DNA of 7,013 nucleotides from Pseudomonadota bacterium (GTDB lineage: Bacteria > Pseudomonadota > Gammaproteobacteria > Halothiobacillales > Halothiobacillaceae). Below the pieces are notes generated by a model. It made no database searches. It was not told where the DNA came from and saw nothing but the letters and a program-made list of their open reading frames with translations. The stretch's first letter is position 1. Every line of letters starts with the position of its first letter. The position numbers and the translations under genes were made by a program. Positions 1-6,712 of this stretch are shown here, one piece after another. The DNA lies in assembly GCA_021795795.1 (NCBI GenBank), contig JAJYPA010000442.1:1-7013 (forward strand), in the 5' to 3' direction.

Positions 1-1571
1 TCGTCGCCGGCAAGGTGCCGGAAATACTGGAGGACGCCACGATTTATGCCCTGGATTTAGGAGCGTTGATCGCCGGGTCGCGCTATCGGGGCGACTTTGA
101 AGAACGCCTCAAATCCGTACTGAAATCGCTACGCAAAAAACCCAACAGCATTCTCTTTATCGACGAGATCCATACCTTGATCGGTGCCGGTGCCGCATCC
201 GGGGGCGCCATGGATGCCTCCAACCTCCTGAAACCGGCGCTGGCCTCCGGTGAATTGAAATGCATCGGAGCCACTACCTACCAGGAATTCCGTCAATATT
301 TCGAAAAAGACCGAGCGCTGACACGCCGCTTCCAGAAAATCGATGTCCCGGAACCCTCCCAAGAAGAGTCCGTCCAGATCCTGCGGGGTCTGAAGGGACA
401 GTTCGAGCAGCATCATGGCCTGCGTTACACCGATACGGCCCTGCGTGCGGCGGTGGAGCTTTCCGTCAAACATATCCACGATCGTCATTTACCGGACAAA
501 GCGATCGATCTCATCGATGAAGTGGGAGCGGCGCAAGCGCTCCTGCCCGTTTCCCGGCGCAAGAAAAGCATCGGGATCCACGACATCGAGGAAATGGTAG
601 CCCGCGTGGCGCGTATTCCGGGCAAGAGCGTCTCCACCGACGATCGTCAGGCGCTGAGATACCTGGAGCGCGATCTGGGGCTGGTGATCTATGGCCAGGG
701 AAAGGCCATTCACGAACTTGCGGCGGCCATCAAGATGGCGCGGGCGGGTCTGCGTCACCATGAAAAACCGGTAGGCAGTTTTCTCTTCGCCGGCCCCACC
801 GGCGTGGGCAAGACGGAGCTGAGCAGACAGCTGGCGAGTCTCCTCGGCATTCCGTTGTTGCGTTTCGATATGAGCGAGTACATGGAACGGCACACCGTCT
901 CGCGACTCATCGGCGCGCCGCCGGGATATGTGGGTCACGATCAGGCCGGACAACTAACCGAGGCCGTGAGCCGCAATCCGCATGCGGTGCTCCTGCTCGA
1001 TGAGATCGAGAAGGCACACCCGGACATCTTCAACGTCCTCCTGCAGGTGATGGACCACGGCAAGCTGACGGACGCGGGCGGGCGCTCCGTGGATTTCCGC
1101 AATGTGGTCCTGATCATGACCACCAATGCGGGTGCGGAATCCCGCGGTAAGGCGGCCATCGGTTTCATGAGCGCACCAGAGGGTGACAGCGGGCAGGAGA
1201 TGGAAACCATTCGCCGCGTTTTCGCCCCAGAGTTCCGCAACCGCCTGGACGCCGTGGTACCCTTCGCGCCGTTGTCGCGGGATACGGTGCTCCATGTCGT
1301 GGACAAGTTCGTCATGGAACTCGACGAGCAGTTGCTGCAAAAGGGTTACAGTCTGGAGATCAGCACTGATCTGCGACAGTGGCTGGCGGACAAAGGTTAT
1401 GACCCGCAGATGGGTGCCCGGCCCATGGCTCGGGTCATTCAGGAATATTTGAAGAAACCGCTGGCGGAGCATATCCTTTTTGGCGAGTTGCCCAAGGGCA
1501 CGCGAATCATGGCCCGCCTGGAGGAAAACGACGTGAAGCTGGAGATCCCGGAACCAGTGCACCAAGAATAA
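1..1571 (+). CDS. clpA: ClpA, ATP-dependent Clp protease ATPase subunit (5' end outside window)
   Basis: ClpA is the AAA+ unfoldase that feeds substrates, including N-degron proteins brought by ClpS, into the ClpP chamber in the cytoplasm. The frame is open back to base 3, so the GTG at 15 is internal and about a third of the protein lies to the left. Counting from that GTG: D1 pore region RYRGDFEE 23-30, Walker B ILFIDE 46-51, arginine finger near RR104-105, D2 Walker A GPTGVGKT 260-267, second pore loop GYVG 304-307, Walker B VLLLDE 325-330, sensor-1 TTNAG 369-373, ClpP-contact loop IGF 382-384, FRNRLD 407-412, sensor-2 GARPMAR 467-473. The N domain and D1 Walker A are outside. IGF replaces the IGL usual in E. 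coli ClpA. It ends 18 bases before a convergent VOC gene, and all visible motifs are intact. Confidence 0.97.
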   Translation, partial: VAGKVPEILEDATIYALDLGALIAGSRYRGDFEERLKSVLKSLRKKPNSILFIDEIHTLIGAGAASGGAMDASNLLKPALASGELKCIGATTYQEFRQYFEKDRALTRRFQKIDVPEPSQEESVQILRGLKGQFEQHHGLRYTDTALRAAVELSVKHIHDRHLPDKAIDLIDEVGAAQALLPVSRRKKSIGIHDIEEMVARVARIPGKSVSTDDRQALRYLERDLGLVIYGQGKAIHELAAAIKMARAGLRHHEKPVGSFLFAGPTGVGKTELSRQLASLLGIPLLRFDMSEYMERHTVSRLIGAPPGYVGHDQAGQLTEAVSRNPHAVLLLDEIEKAHPDIFNVLLQVMDHGKLTDAGGRSVDFRNVVLIMTTNAGAESRGKAAIGFMSAPEGDSGQEMETIRRVFAPEFRNRLDAVVPFAPLSRDTVLHVVDKFVMELDEQLLQKGYSLEISTDLRQWLADKGYDPQMGARPMARVIQEYLKKPLAEHILFGELPKGTRIMARLEENDVKLEIPEPVHQE

Positions 1572-1589
1572 CGACCGGGAAACCGCCAT

Positions 1590-2054
1590 CTACGGTGCAT
1601 GCGCGCTGGCGACATCAGATGGAATGCACTGTGAGCCGCCGTCACCATTGGGTGGCCCTTTAAGTTCAACGACATTCCCTTCCGGGTCCGTCAGGTAGAA
1701 AGACGGGCCCTCGCCTTCTGCGCCATAGCGCCGAACTGTGGCGCCAGCCTGGACACCGTGTGCGGCCAGGTGGGCACGGATTTCCGTCTCATTGAAGGGA
1801 TCAACTCTCAGGCAGAAATGATCCATATTCCGACCTTCAGGGCTGGGTGCGCCGCCGCCCTCACGTCCGAGCTTCCCCGTCAGGGTGACGAGATCGATAA
1901 GCGCACGACCGGCACGGAGTTGAATGAGACCAAGCGCATCCTGACGCCGCTCGACAGAGCAACCCAGAATGTTGCCATAGAAATGGAGCATGGACTGTTC
2001 GTCGACGATCCTTAGGACCACGTGGTCAATTGCCCGAACTCGAATGGGGATCAT
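1590..2054 (-). CDS. VOC-superfamily (glyoxalase/dioxygenase fold) protein
   Basis: A 154-residue protein with two beta-alpha-beta-beta-beta halves typical of the vicinal oxygen chelate fold. Possible metal ligands are H11 (DHVVLR), H79 (MDHFCLRV) and E130 (NVVELKG); the fourth is uncertain. The motif DPEGN lies at 123-127. It resembles glyoxalase-I-like proteins of unknown substrate, so lactoylglutathione lyase activity should not be assumed. The start at 2054 is chosen over an upstream in-frame one because the VOC fold begins here and an AGGAGGT ribosome binding site (2062-2068) lies 7 bases upstream. It is convergent with clpA. No attC-like boxes follow its stop, and its base composition looks like clpA rather than the AT-richer cassettes. 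I infer it belongs to the host chromosome, though a cassette that lost its attC is possible. Confidence 0.85.
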   Translation of the reverse strand: MIPIRVRAIDHVVLRIVDEQSMLHFYGNILGCSVERRQDALGLIQLRAGRALIDLVTLTGKLGREGGGAPSPEGRNMDHFCLRVDPFNETEIRAHLAAHGVQAGATVRRYGAEGEGPSFYLTDPEGNVVELKGPPNGDGGSQCIPSDVASAHAP

Positions 2055-2194
2055 GTGGCGTACCTCCTGTCTAGCCGGGATAGGAAATGGCTGGCTCCCT
2101 CTTACTACCAAAGGCAGCAGCGTAGCTTGCACCGCCCCCTTTGTCGACCCCACACTGCGTCTGCGCGATAGATTGGCTTCTTCTTGCTATCGGG
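2055..2194. other. Likely chromosome/array junction
   Basis: This 140-base stretch separates the VOC gene with host-like composition from the cassette-type DinB gene. A possible attC box GTATAAC (minus strand, 2200-2194) overlaps the DinB stop, but no partner GTTRRRY box follows: the plus strand contains no AAC triplet between 2055 and 2190. I infer that the last attC of the array has been lost or truncated here. Nothing else is recognisable in it. Confidence 0.4.
2062..2068 (-). promoter_or_regulatory. Ribosome binding site of the VOC gene at 1590-2054
   Basis: On the minus strand this reads AGGAGGT, a near-perfect Shine-Dalgarno sequence, 7 bases before the ATG at 2054. It decides the start against a longer in-frame reading from 2153 whose first 33 residues do not resemble the VOC fold. 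Confidence 0.8.
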
Positions 2195-2740
2195 TTATAC
2201 CATCGCTTCATTTGGGATAAGAGCAAGCAGATCTGTTACCCCAGTATCTACGCCTAGCTGTGAAAACAAAGTGGTAGCTTGGCCTCGATGATGCGTTTGA
2301 TGGTTGAAGAAATGCATGACAAGGCAGAAGAAGTTCTTGTCTGCGACTATACCCTTGGTGCTTGCATAACGCAGAACGTGATCCAGGTCGTGGTCTGTAA
2401 TCGAACGCGCCCACTCCGTGATGACCTGATCGAGCAGCCTTCGGTGATTTGAGAGACTTTGAATGTCTGAATAAAGAGGCTGATCGAGGCTTGCTGGGGT
2501 TGGGAGGTTTCGTACCGGTTCAAGTGCCGAATAGTTGGCAGGATGGGTTGCGAAGCGCTTTAACCAAATTGTGTCGCCGACAGCCAAGTGGTTCAGTGTC
2601 CCGAGAATGGAGCTGAAGAATGCCTTTCTATCGGCGATAAGCTCCTCACCGGGCAAGGTCATTGCAGCTTCGTACAATTTGTCATTCATCCACTTGTTGT
2701 ACTTCGCCATAAGGCGAATGTGGTCGGTTCGGCTCATCAT
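2195..2740 (-). CDS. DinB-family putative metal-dependent hydrolase/transferase
   Basis: A 181-residue protein of the DinB/YfiT-like four-helix-bundle superfamily, whose members usually bind a metal through three histidines and in some cases transfer small thiols; many have no known substrate. Likely ligands are H51 in TLNHL and H147 and H151 in the C-terminal helix NHQTHHRGQ, the family signature. Length and an N-terminus beginning with YNKWMNDKL fit the family. The start may be 2740 or 2737 (ATG ATG). A GGGAGA stretch lies upstream, and the ATG at 2740 overlaps the stop of a small upstream frame as ATGA, suggesting translational coupling. The stop lies inside a degenerate attC-like box. It appears intact, and it sits in the most distal cassette-like unit, so it may be poorly expressed. 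Confidence 0.88.
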   Translation of the reverse strand: MMSRTDHIRLMAKYNKWMNDKLYEAAMTLPGEELIADRKAFFSSILGTLNHLAVGDTIWLKRFATHPANYSALEPVRNLPTPASLDQPLYSDIQSLSNHRRLLDQVITEWARSITDHDLDHVLRYASTKGIVADKNFFCLVMHFFNHQTHHRGQATTLFSQLGVDTGVTDLLALIPNEAMV

Positions 2741-2859
2741 GCACTCTCTCCCTGGATATGGCTGACGAATTTGTCAACTGTAATTCGCCCTCCGTAATGG
2801 TGAATGACGTCTTCCAAGACATGTTTTCTTTGATCTGGCGTAAAAGCCGCACAAAGCAT
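2737..2859 (-). pseudogene. 40-codon remnant of a gene coupled to the DinB gene
   Basis: A minus-strand frame starting MLCAAFTPDQRK and ending VDKFVSHIQGESA, with its stop (2737-2739) overlapping the DinB ATG in an ATGA arrangement. A TAG lies just upstream of the ATG in the same frame, so it cannot be longer as it stands. The peptide has protein-like composition and looks like the C-terminal tail of a larger protein, but I do not recognise the family. It overlaps, in another frame, the end of the broken VOC frame at 2774-3016. The simplest reading is that a deletion joined a VOC N-terminus to the tail of the original gene that preceded the DinB gene. It could also be a genuine small ORF. Confidence 0.45.
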
Positions 2860-3016
2860 CTTCTAGGACGACCACGTTGTAGACTAGATCGTGGCCGTGA
2901 CCCTTTCGCTCACGAAAACCGAACACACGTTGAAGCCACTCGATGGCGCGAGGTAAATCGGTATAGGTAATCGTAGGCACGATGTCCGGCGCAACCCACA
3001 TACCATTTCTTGCCAT
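2774..3016 (-). pseudogene. Truncated VOC-family protein (N-terminal fragment)
   Basis: Eighty codons. Residues 11-36 (DIVPTITYTDLPRAIEWLQR, then VFGFRE) match the first beta-alpha unit of PhnB-like VOC proteins, which are normally about 120-150 residues. After about residue 38 the frame becomes unlike the fold and ends in a basic tail, so the second half and the conserved DP-G-N motif are missing. The start at 3016 has a good ribosome binding site, GGAGG at 3022-3026. The attC at 3042-3101 lies directly upstream, so this is the first gene of the cassette that also holds the DinB gene. A fusion or deletion within the cassette is likely; a functional half-size protein is less likely. Confidence 0.65.
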
Positions 3017-3041
3017 TTTCGCCTCCGCTCATTGATATGCC

Positions 3042-3101
3042 GCCTAACGGCGTGAATCAGCCGCGCCGCTTTTTGGCTTCGGCTGGATTTACTTGTTAGA
3101 A
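3042..3101 (-). other. attC: attC recombination site closing the BrnT/BrnA cassette
   Basis: On the minus strand a 60-base element runs from TTCTAAC (3101-3095) to GTTAGGC (3048-3042), with a GC-rich imperfect palindrome between them. The BrnA stop lies just inside it, as is usual for cassettes. It shares the inner motif CGCGCCGCTTTT with the attC sites at 3629 and 4269. By the known integron rule the crossover falls between G3048 and T3047 of the minus strand. Confidence 0.85.
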
Positions 3102-3322
3102 GCCAACTGTTCAAGACGTTCGGCCAGCCAAACCTTGATGATGGACTGACGTGTTACACCCAACCGGCTGGCTTCTTTATCAAGGGATTCGATCATCCAG
3201 TCTGGAAAATCGACATTCACTCTTCTTTGTTTTTGCATAGGACGTCGTGCCTTAGCGATGTCCAAGACCTCACTCACGTCCTTACCACTATCAAAATCAG
3301 AATCAAATTTCTTCGCTTTCAT
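3089..3322 (-). CDS. brnA: BrnA-like ribbon-helix-helix antitoxin
   Basis: A 77-residue protein. Residues 33-70 form a ribbon-helix-helix DNA-binding domain: strand RRVNVDFPDWMIESLDKEAS, then a turn GVTRQS and helix IIKVWLAERL. The acidic, flexible N-terminus would be the toxin-binding part. In known BrnTA pairs the antitoxin dimer binds BrnT and represses the shared promoter. Here it follows the toxin gene with a 20-base overlap (3303-3322), the usual toxin-first BrnTA order, so translation is probably coupled. Its stop falls within the attC, whose sequence supplies the last few residues (ASNK). The palindrome at 3576-3592 is a plausible operator. It appears intact. Confidence 0.87.
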   Translation of the reverse strand: MKAKKFDSDFDSGKDVSEVLDIAKARRPMQKQRRVNVDFPDWMIESLDKEASRLGVTRQSIIKVWLAERLEQLASNK

Positions 3323-3575
3323 ACAGAGTTACCTCTTCAGGCCGCGCGCGACGAACAGAGATGATACGGATGTTCTTGCTCCGATGTGTGATGACCGCAG
3401 ACCAGTGCTTGCCTTTGATGCGACCAATAAGCATAAATCGGGGCTCATCCACCGTTTTTGCTGGAATCTCAACCAGATAGGGATCGTTCCAAAGTTCCTG
3501 GGCTTGAACAAAATCAATCCCATGTTTTTCCCGGTTAATTCGGCTTTTCTGGTCGTCAAATTCAAAGCTTGTCAT
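3303..3575 (-). CDS. brnT: BrnT-family ribonuclease toxin
   Basis: A 90-residue protein of the BrnT (DUF497) family. These are RelE-fold RNases that inhibit translation and are neutralised by BrnA. Family marks visible are NREKHGIDFVQAQELWNDP at 14-32, the EPRFMLIGR strand at 44-52 and IRIISVRRARPEEVTLYE at 69-86, which carries the conserved basic and acidic residues of the C-terminal strand and helix. The length is normal. The start at 3575 is supported by the family N-terminus (MTSFEFDDQK). No Shine-Dalgarno sequence precedes it; instead a -10-like TATAAT ends ten bases before the ATG, which suggests a leaderless or near-leaderless message. It forms the BrnTA cassette 3048-3634 with brnA and is intact. 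Confidence 0.92.
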   Translation of the reverse strand: MTSFEFDDQKSRINREKHGIDFVQAQELWNDPYLVEIPAKTVDEPRFMLIGRIKGKHWSAVITHRSKNIRIISVRRARPEEVTLYESEEI

Positions 3576-3592
3576 GGTATAAAAATTATACC
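3576..3592 (-). promoter_or_regulatory. Operator palindrome over the -10 of the BrnTA promoter
   Basis: A perfect inverted repeat, GGTATAA-AAA-TTATACC (arms 3576-3582 and 3586-3592), ends directly at the brnT start codon. On the minus strand it contains the -10 hexamer TATAAT (3590-3585). A -35-like TTGCCT lies at 3611-3606 with a short 15-base spacer. Binding of a ribbon-helix-helix antitoxin here would block polymerase, which fits the known autoregulation of BrnTA; this is inference from position. Confidence 0.65.
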
Positions 3593-3628
3593 CTTATTGA
3601 GGATAAGGCAAGGTGCCAAGCTTGTGGC

Positions 3629-3691
3629 TTCTAACGTAAAGTTGAGGGACGCGCCGCTTTTGGCGCGTCCCTCTCGAACGCAAGATTAGGC
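3629..3691 (-). other. attC: attC site closing the PhnB-like VOC cassette
   Basis: The minus strand runs from GCCTAAT (3691-3685) to GTTAGAA (3635-3629). The core is a perfect 12-base stem (3644-3655 with 3662-3673) around a six-base loop, with flanking L-type boxes and unpaired extra bases on one side, the hallmark of attC. It is 63 bases long. The first box ends in T instead of C. Confidence 0.9.
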
Positions 3692-3715
3692 CACATTTTT
3701 TAGACTACCCACATC

Positions 3716-4201
3716 TCAGCCGCAACGCGCCGCCTCGATTGCGGCGATGTCGATTTTTCTCATCTGCATCATCGCATCGAACGCCCGCTTGGCGGCAACA
3801 GGATCGGGATCAGTGATCGCTTTCGTGAGGGCGATCGGTGTTATCTGCCAAGATAACCCCCATTTGTCCTTGCACCAGCCGCACGCGCTTTCCTGATCGC
3901 CGTTGCCAACTATCGCGTTCCAATAGCGATCCGTTTCGGCTTGGTCAGTGATTGCGACCTGAAACGAAAACGCTTCGTGGTGTGTGAACGCGGGCCCGCC
4001 ATTGAGTCCGAGGCACGGAATACCCATCACGGTGAACTCGACTGTCAATACATCCCCTTTCTTTCCCGACGGAAAGTCTCCCGGTGCGCGGTGCACTGCG
4101 CCGACAGACGAATCGGGAAAGATATCGGCGTAAAAGTGTGCCGCGTCTTCGGCGCTGCCATCGTACCAAAGGCAGACCGTGTTCTTTGCTGGTGTTGTCA
4201 T
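3716..4201 (-). CDS. PhnB-like VOC-family protein (3-demethylubiquinone-9 3-methyltransferase-type domain)
   Basis: A 161-residue protein of the PhnB-like branch of the VOC superfamily, the domain historically called '3-demethylubiquinone-9 3-methyltransferase'. That name is misleading, since no methyl-transfer motif is present and the substrate is unknown. Marks: LWYDGSAEDAAHFYADIFPD at 11-30, EFTVMGIPCLGLNGGP at 55-70, AFSFQVAITDQAETDRYW at 77-94 and CGWCKDKWGLSWQITP at 107-122, followed by a helical tail rich in methionine. The start at 4201 is supported by GGAGA 6 to 8 bases upstream. It is the only gene of the cassette 3635-4274, and its stop precedes attC by about 25 bases. It appears intact and of normal length. 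Confidence 0.9.
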   Translation of the reverse strand: MTTPAKNTVCLWYDGSAEDAAHFYADIFPDSSVGAVHRAPGDFPSGKKGDVLTVEFTVMGIPCLGLNGGPAFTHHEAFSFQVAITDQAETDRYWNAIVGNGDQESACGWCKDKWGLSWQITPIALTKAITDPDPVAAKRAFDAMMQMRKIDIAAIEAARCG

Positions 4202-4268
4202 GTCACTTCTCCACTAAAATCGAAATTTGTGCCATTCCGGCATGGCTTCACTGTGCTTCGTATAGGCA

Positions 4269-4332
4269 ATATAACGTTTAAGGTAAGGGGCGCGCCGCTT
4301 TTGGCACGTTCCTCTCGAATGCAGTGTTGGGC
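4269..4332 (-). other. attC: attC site closing the 4348-4740 VOC cassette
   Basis: The minus strand runs from GCCCAAC (4332-4326) to GTTATAT (4275-4269). Between them is an imperfect palindrome with the same CGCGCCGCTTTT centre as the neighbouring attC at 3629. It is 64 bases long. The terminal box deviates from GTTRRRY at one position. Confidence 0.85.
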
Positions 4333-4347
4333 ATGATATTGGAAAAT

Positions 4348-4740
4348 TTACATGGAATGGAAACCAATCATGTTTCCTTCTGTATCACGCGCTAAAGCAA
4401 TAAAGCCGTGCTCACCAATGGACATCTTTTCTTTCACGAGCGTGCCGCCATTTATTGCAACACGCGAGGCTTCTACTGCACAGTCTTTGCAGCCAAAGTA
4501 AACCATTGTGCCACCACCGACGGAGGCAAAGCCCTCCATTTTTACCAGCATGCCACATGCACCATACGAAGTCTGTGCAGTCGCTTTGTCAGATGGGAAT
4601 GCCCACATTTCCATATTCATTTCCGCTGTCGGAGCAGGCATCTTTTCTAATTTGATGTCCAGCACGTCTTCATAGAATTTCTTGGCTCGTTGCATGTCTT
4701 GCACATAGATTTCAAACCAGACAACAGGATTACTTTGCAT
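4348..4740 (-). CDS. VOC-family protein, glyoxalase-like
   Basis: A 130-residue VOC protein of the glyoxalase-related type that starts with a V-W-F-E-I-Y-V strand. Marks: VVWFEIYVQDMQRAKKFYED at 6-25, MVYFGCKDCAVEASRVAINGG at 79-99 and DTEGNMIGFHSM at 119-130, the DP-G-N position of the fold. The strongly conserved metal histidines and glutamate of true glyoxalase I are not all evident, so activity is open. The start is the ATG at 4740, with AAAGGAGAA at 4754-4746 as ribosome binding site; a longer reading from 4785 adds 15 residues with no support. It is the only gene of the cassette 4275-4865 and appears intact. About 120 bases of leader precede it, in which I see no convincing promoter. 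Confidence 0.88.
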   Translation of the reverse strand: MQSNPVVWFEIYVQDMQRAKKFYEDVLDIKLEKMPAPTAEMNMEMWAFPSDKATAQTSYGACGMLVKMEGFASVGGGTMVYFGCKDCAVEASRVAINGGTLVKEKMSIGEHGFIALARDTEGNMIGFHSM

Positions 4741-4859
4741 GACGATTCTCCTTTGGTAAACGAAGAGAGTTAACGGGGTAAGCAAATGTCCGGCGTATAA
4801 ATTAAGAGGTCGGCCAGCTCAGAACATAACCGAAGCCCGGAATATTGCTATGCAGTATA

Positions 4860-5646
<787 letters not shown>

Positions 5647-5647
<1 letters not shown>

Positions 5648-5871
5648 CACGGTTTATTCGGAAATAATTTGGATCGAACCTGTTCCCACGGGATGGCAGT
5701 GGAAGGATCAGCACGGTGCGCAGCAACGCGACGATGCAACTCGGCTTTTTGAGCTTGTGACAACTCAACGGTATCCGGTGCCTCCGCAGCAATGCTATCC
5801 CATATATCCTCAACGAGCTGGATGCGCTCGGAAATGGACAATTTCATGTATTCAGCAGTGGGAGTAGGCAT
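5647..5871 (-). CDS. Unstable_antitox-family antitoxin (addiction module protein)
   Basis: A 74-residue protein of the 'addiction module component' family that commonly pairs with RelE/ParE-fold toxins. Residues 9-30 ([20 protein letters not shown], then AE) are the family signature, and the C-terminus has the usual W-V-L pattern ([11 protein letters not shown]). The stop overlaps the toxin start as TGATG, so the two are translationally coupled. The start at 5871 (MPTPTAEYM) is preferred; 5847 is the alternative. A TATACT -10 lies just before 5871 with no Shine-Dalgarno sequence, suggesting a leaderless message. It forms the cassette 5312-5895 with the broken toxin. The antitoxin itself is intact, and without a working partner it may be under no selection. 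Confidence 0.87.
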
Positions 5872-5877
5872 AGACGC

Positions 5878-5907
5878 AGTATAAATCAAGGCCAACGTTA
5901 AGGTAAA
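5878..5907 (-). promoter_or_regulatory. Candidate sigma-70 promoter of the Unstable_antitox/ParE cassette
   Basis: On the minus strand, TTTACC (5907-5902) and TATACT (5883-5878) are separated by 18 bases. The expected transcription start falls at or next to the ATG at 5871. The -35 lies in the attC right arm, so the promoter spans the cassette junction. This is a pattern match only. Confidence 0.45.
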
Positions 5908-5942
5908 GGGGGGAGGGTAGGCCCAACGGGCGCGAGTTGGGT
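5890..5942 (-). other. attC: Degenerate attC site upstream of the antitoxin cassette
   Basis: The minus strand runs from ACCCAAC (5942-5936) to GTTGGCC (5896-5890). The right half, CCCCCCTTTACCTTAACGTT, closely matches the right half of the attC at 4269. The left half does not show a canonical arm, and instead holds a small GTTGGG / CCCAAC hairpin. It is probably the damaged remainder of an attC. Confidence 0.55.
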
Positions 5943-5950
5943 GTCAGAAT

Positions 5951-6032
5951 TGGTGTGGAGGGGAGGAATCGAACCTCCCTACGTTCACTCTTGGACCAAG
6001 TGAAAGATCCGAACCACTGTACTTCTCGGCAC
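5951..6032 (-). pseudogene. tRNA-like sequence, well-formed 3' half, degenerate 5' half
   Basis: On the minus strand the end reads as a tRNA 3' half: T-stem GGAGG, loop TTCGATT, stem CCTCC, then CCTCCAC, A and CCA. Upstream, TTCAC / GTGAA would form an anticodon stem, but its loop has 11 bases instead of 7, so no anticodon can be assigned. A D-loop-like AGTGGTT is present with mismatched stem, and the 5' acceptor strand pairs only at its first three bases. The total is 82 bases. It could be a decayed tRNA gene, or a chance hairpin. Confidence 0.4.
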
Positions 6033-6043
6033 TGCCGAAGTAC
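6019..6043. repeat. Near-perfect 25-base inverted repeat
   Basis: GTACTTC at 6019-6025 pairs with GAAGTAC at 6037-6043, and CGGCA pairs with TGCCG inside if a small bulge is allowed. It lies exactly where similarity to the IS3 orfA ends and where the tRNA-like sequence begins, so it marks a junction. Confidence 0.55.
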
Positions 6044-6052
6044 GCTTTCCAA

Positions 6053-6202
6053 CCAAGCCAGCAGGGTGGACGGCACACAGCCAATCTTGGGGGCTATAGA
6101 TTCGACAGCGGCCCACAGGGAAGGATATTCGCCACGATGCTCCTGTACCAGGCGAACCGCGCGCTCACGGACTTCAGACGAAAACTGCTTGGACTTATTC
6201 AT
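6053..6202 (-). pseudogene. IS3-family transposase OrfA, N-terminal fragment
   Basis: Fifty codons from the ATG at 6202 ([20 protein letters not shown], then [20 protein letters not shown], then [10 protein letters not shown]) match the helix-turn-helix start of IS3-family OrfA proteins of the IS51-like type, which are normally about 90-100 residues and are followed by OrfB. After residue 50 the frame continues to 5852 but no longer resembles OrfA, and it crosses the tRNA-like sequence and the antitoxin start. No OrfB or integrase DDE domain is present. It is a dead remnant in the same orientation as the cassettes. The sequence between its ATG and 6239 may include the left end of the original insertion sequence. 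Confidence 0.75.
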
Positions 6203-6232
6203 GGCCCCATTCTCTCAAAGGTTGGAGCCTCC

Positions 6233-6289
6233 ACCAAACTCGGGGCGGTTCAGCCGCGTAGCGGTGTCCGCTTGAATGAATTGTTAGGT
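6233..6289 (-). other. attC: attC site closing the 6284-6646 VOC cassette
   Basis: The minus strand begins ACCTAAC (6289-6283), overlapping the VOC stop, followed by the very common left arm AATTCATTCAAGCGGAC. A GCTGAA box and GTTTGGT (6239-6233) can serve as the right boxes, giving 57 bases. The last box has T where a purine is expected and abuts the IS3 remnant, so the right half may instead have been cut by that insertion. Confidence 0.7.
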
Positions 6290-6646
6290 CTGCCCCTCCG
6301 TGAAGCCTTTCGGCGGCTCAGCCAACGTGATGACGTTGCCATCAGGATCGGCGAGATGAGAAATCTTGCCGAAATCTCCTTGCTGGATTTGGTCGATCTC
6401 GATGCTGTGTGTGTCCAGCAATGACTTGGTGGCGTCAAGATCGGGAACCACGATAGTCATGATGCCTTTACCTGCCTTTGATGGGTCTTGGAACAGCTGG
6501 ATTCCCGCGCTACCAAATCCGCGCCATTGGACAAGAGTGTCCATTGGTTTGTCATCGGGGCCACGCCCAAGAACTTTCGAGTAGAACTCGGATGAGGAAG
6601 CTATGTTTTTGACAAACATGGCAGCATACAAACCTTGAATTTTCAT
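6284..6646 (-). CDS. VOC-family protein, glyoxalase-like
   Basis: A 120-residue VOC protein. Marks: GLYAAMFVKNIASSSEFYSK at 5-24, SAGIQLFQDPSKAGKGIMTI at 46-65, VPDLDATKSLLDTHSIEI at 67-84 and ADPDGNVITLAEPPKGF at 99-115, which is the canonical end of the fold with E110. The histidine usually found in the first strand is absent (A8-A9 at that place), so it may not bind metal in the usual way or may be a binding protein rather than an enzyme. The start at 6646 has GGAGG at 6655-6651, four bases upstream. It is of normal length and intact, its stop lies inside the attC, and it is the only gene between its two attC sites. Confidence 0.9.
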   Translation of the reverse strand: MKIQGLYAAMFVKNIASSSEFYSKVLGRGPDDKPMDTLVQWRGFGSAGIQLFQDPSKAGKGIMTIVVPDLDATKSLLDTHSIEIDQIQQGDFGKISHLADPDGNVITLAEPPKGFTEGQT

Positions 6647-6712
6647 TTTCCCTCCAGATGAGAGTGGGAGAGTATGGATTTGATTGCTTAACTGTATCGC
6701 AGCCTATGGCAG

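Noticed and set aside
15..17. GTG as the start of the clpA frame
   Set aside because: The frame stays open to base 3 with ClpA-like residues (VAGK before VPEIL), so this codon is internal.
129..1589. Several long minus-strand frames opposite clpA
   Set aside because: They have no family similarity and follow from the codon bias of clpA on the other strand.
3644..3673. Strong hairpin as a transcription terminator
   Set aside because: It lacks a following T run and is flanked by inverted attC boxes, so the attC explanation is better, although attC folds may also weaken transcription.
5852..6202. A 116-residue protein starting with the OrfA sequence
   Set aside because: Only the first 50 residues resemble OrfA; the rest translates the inverted repeat, the tRNA-like sequence and the antitoxin promoter.
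6250..6438. Minus-strand frame ending in NNSFKRTPLRG
   Set aside because: This ending is simply attC sequence read in another frame, and the frame overlaps the intact VOC gene.
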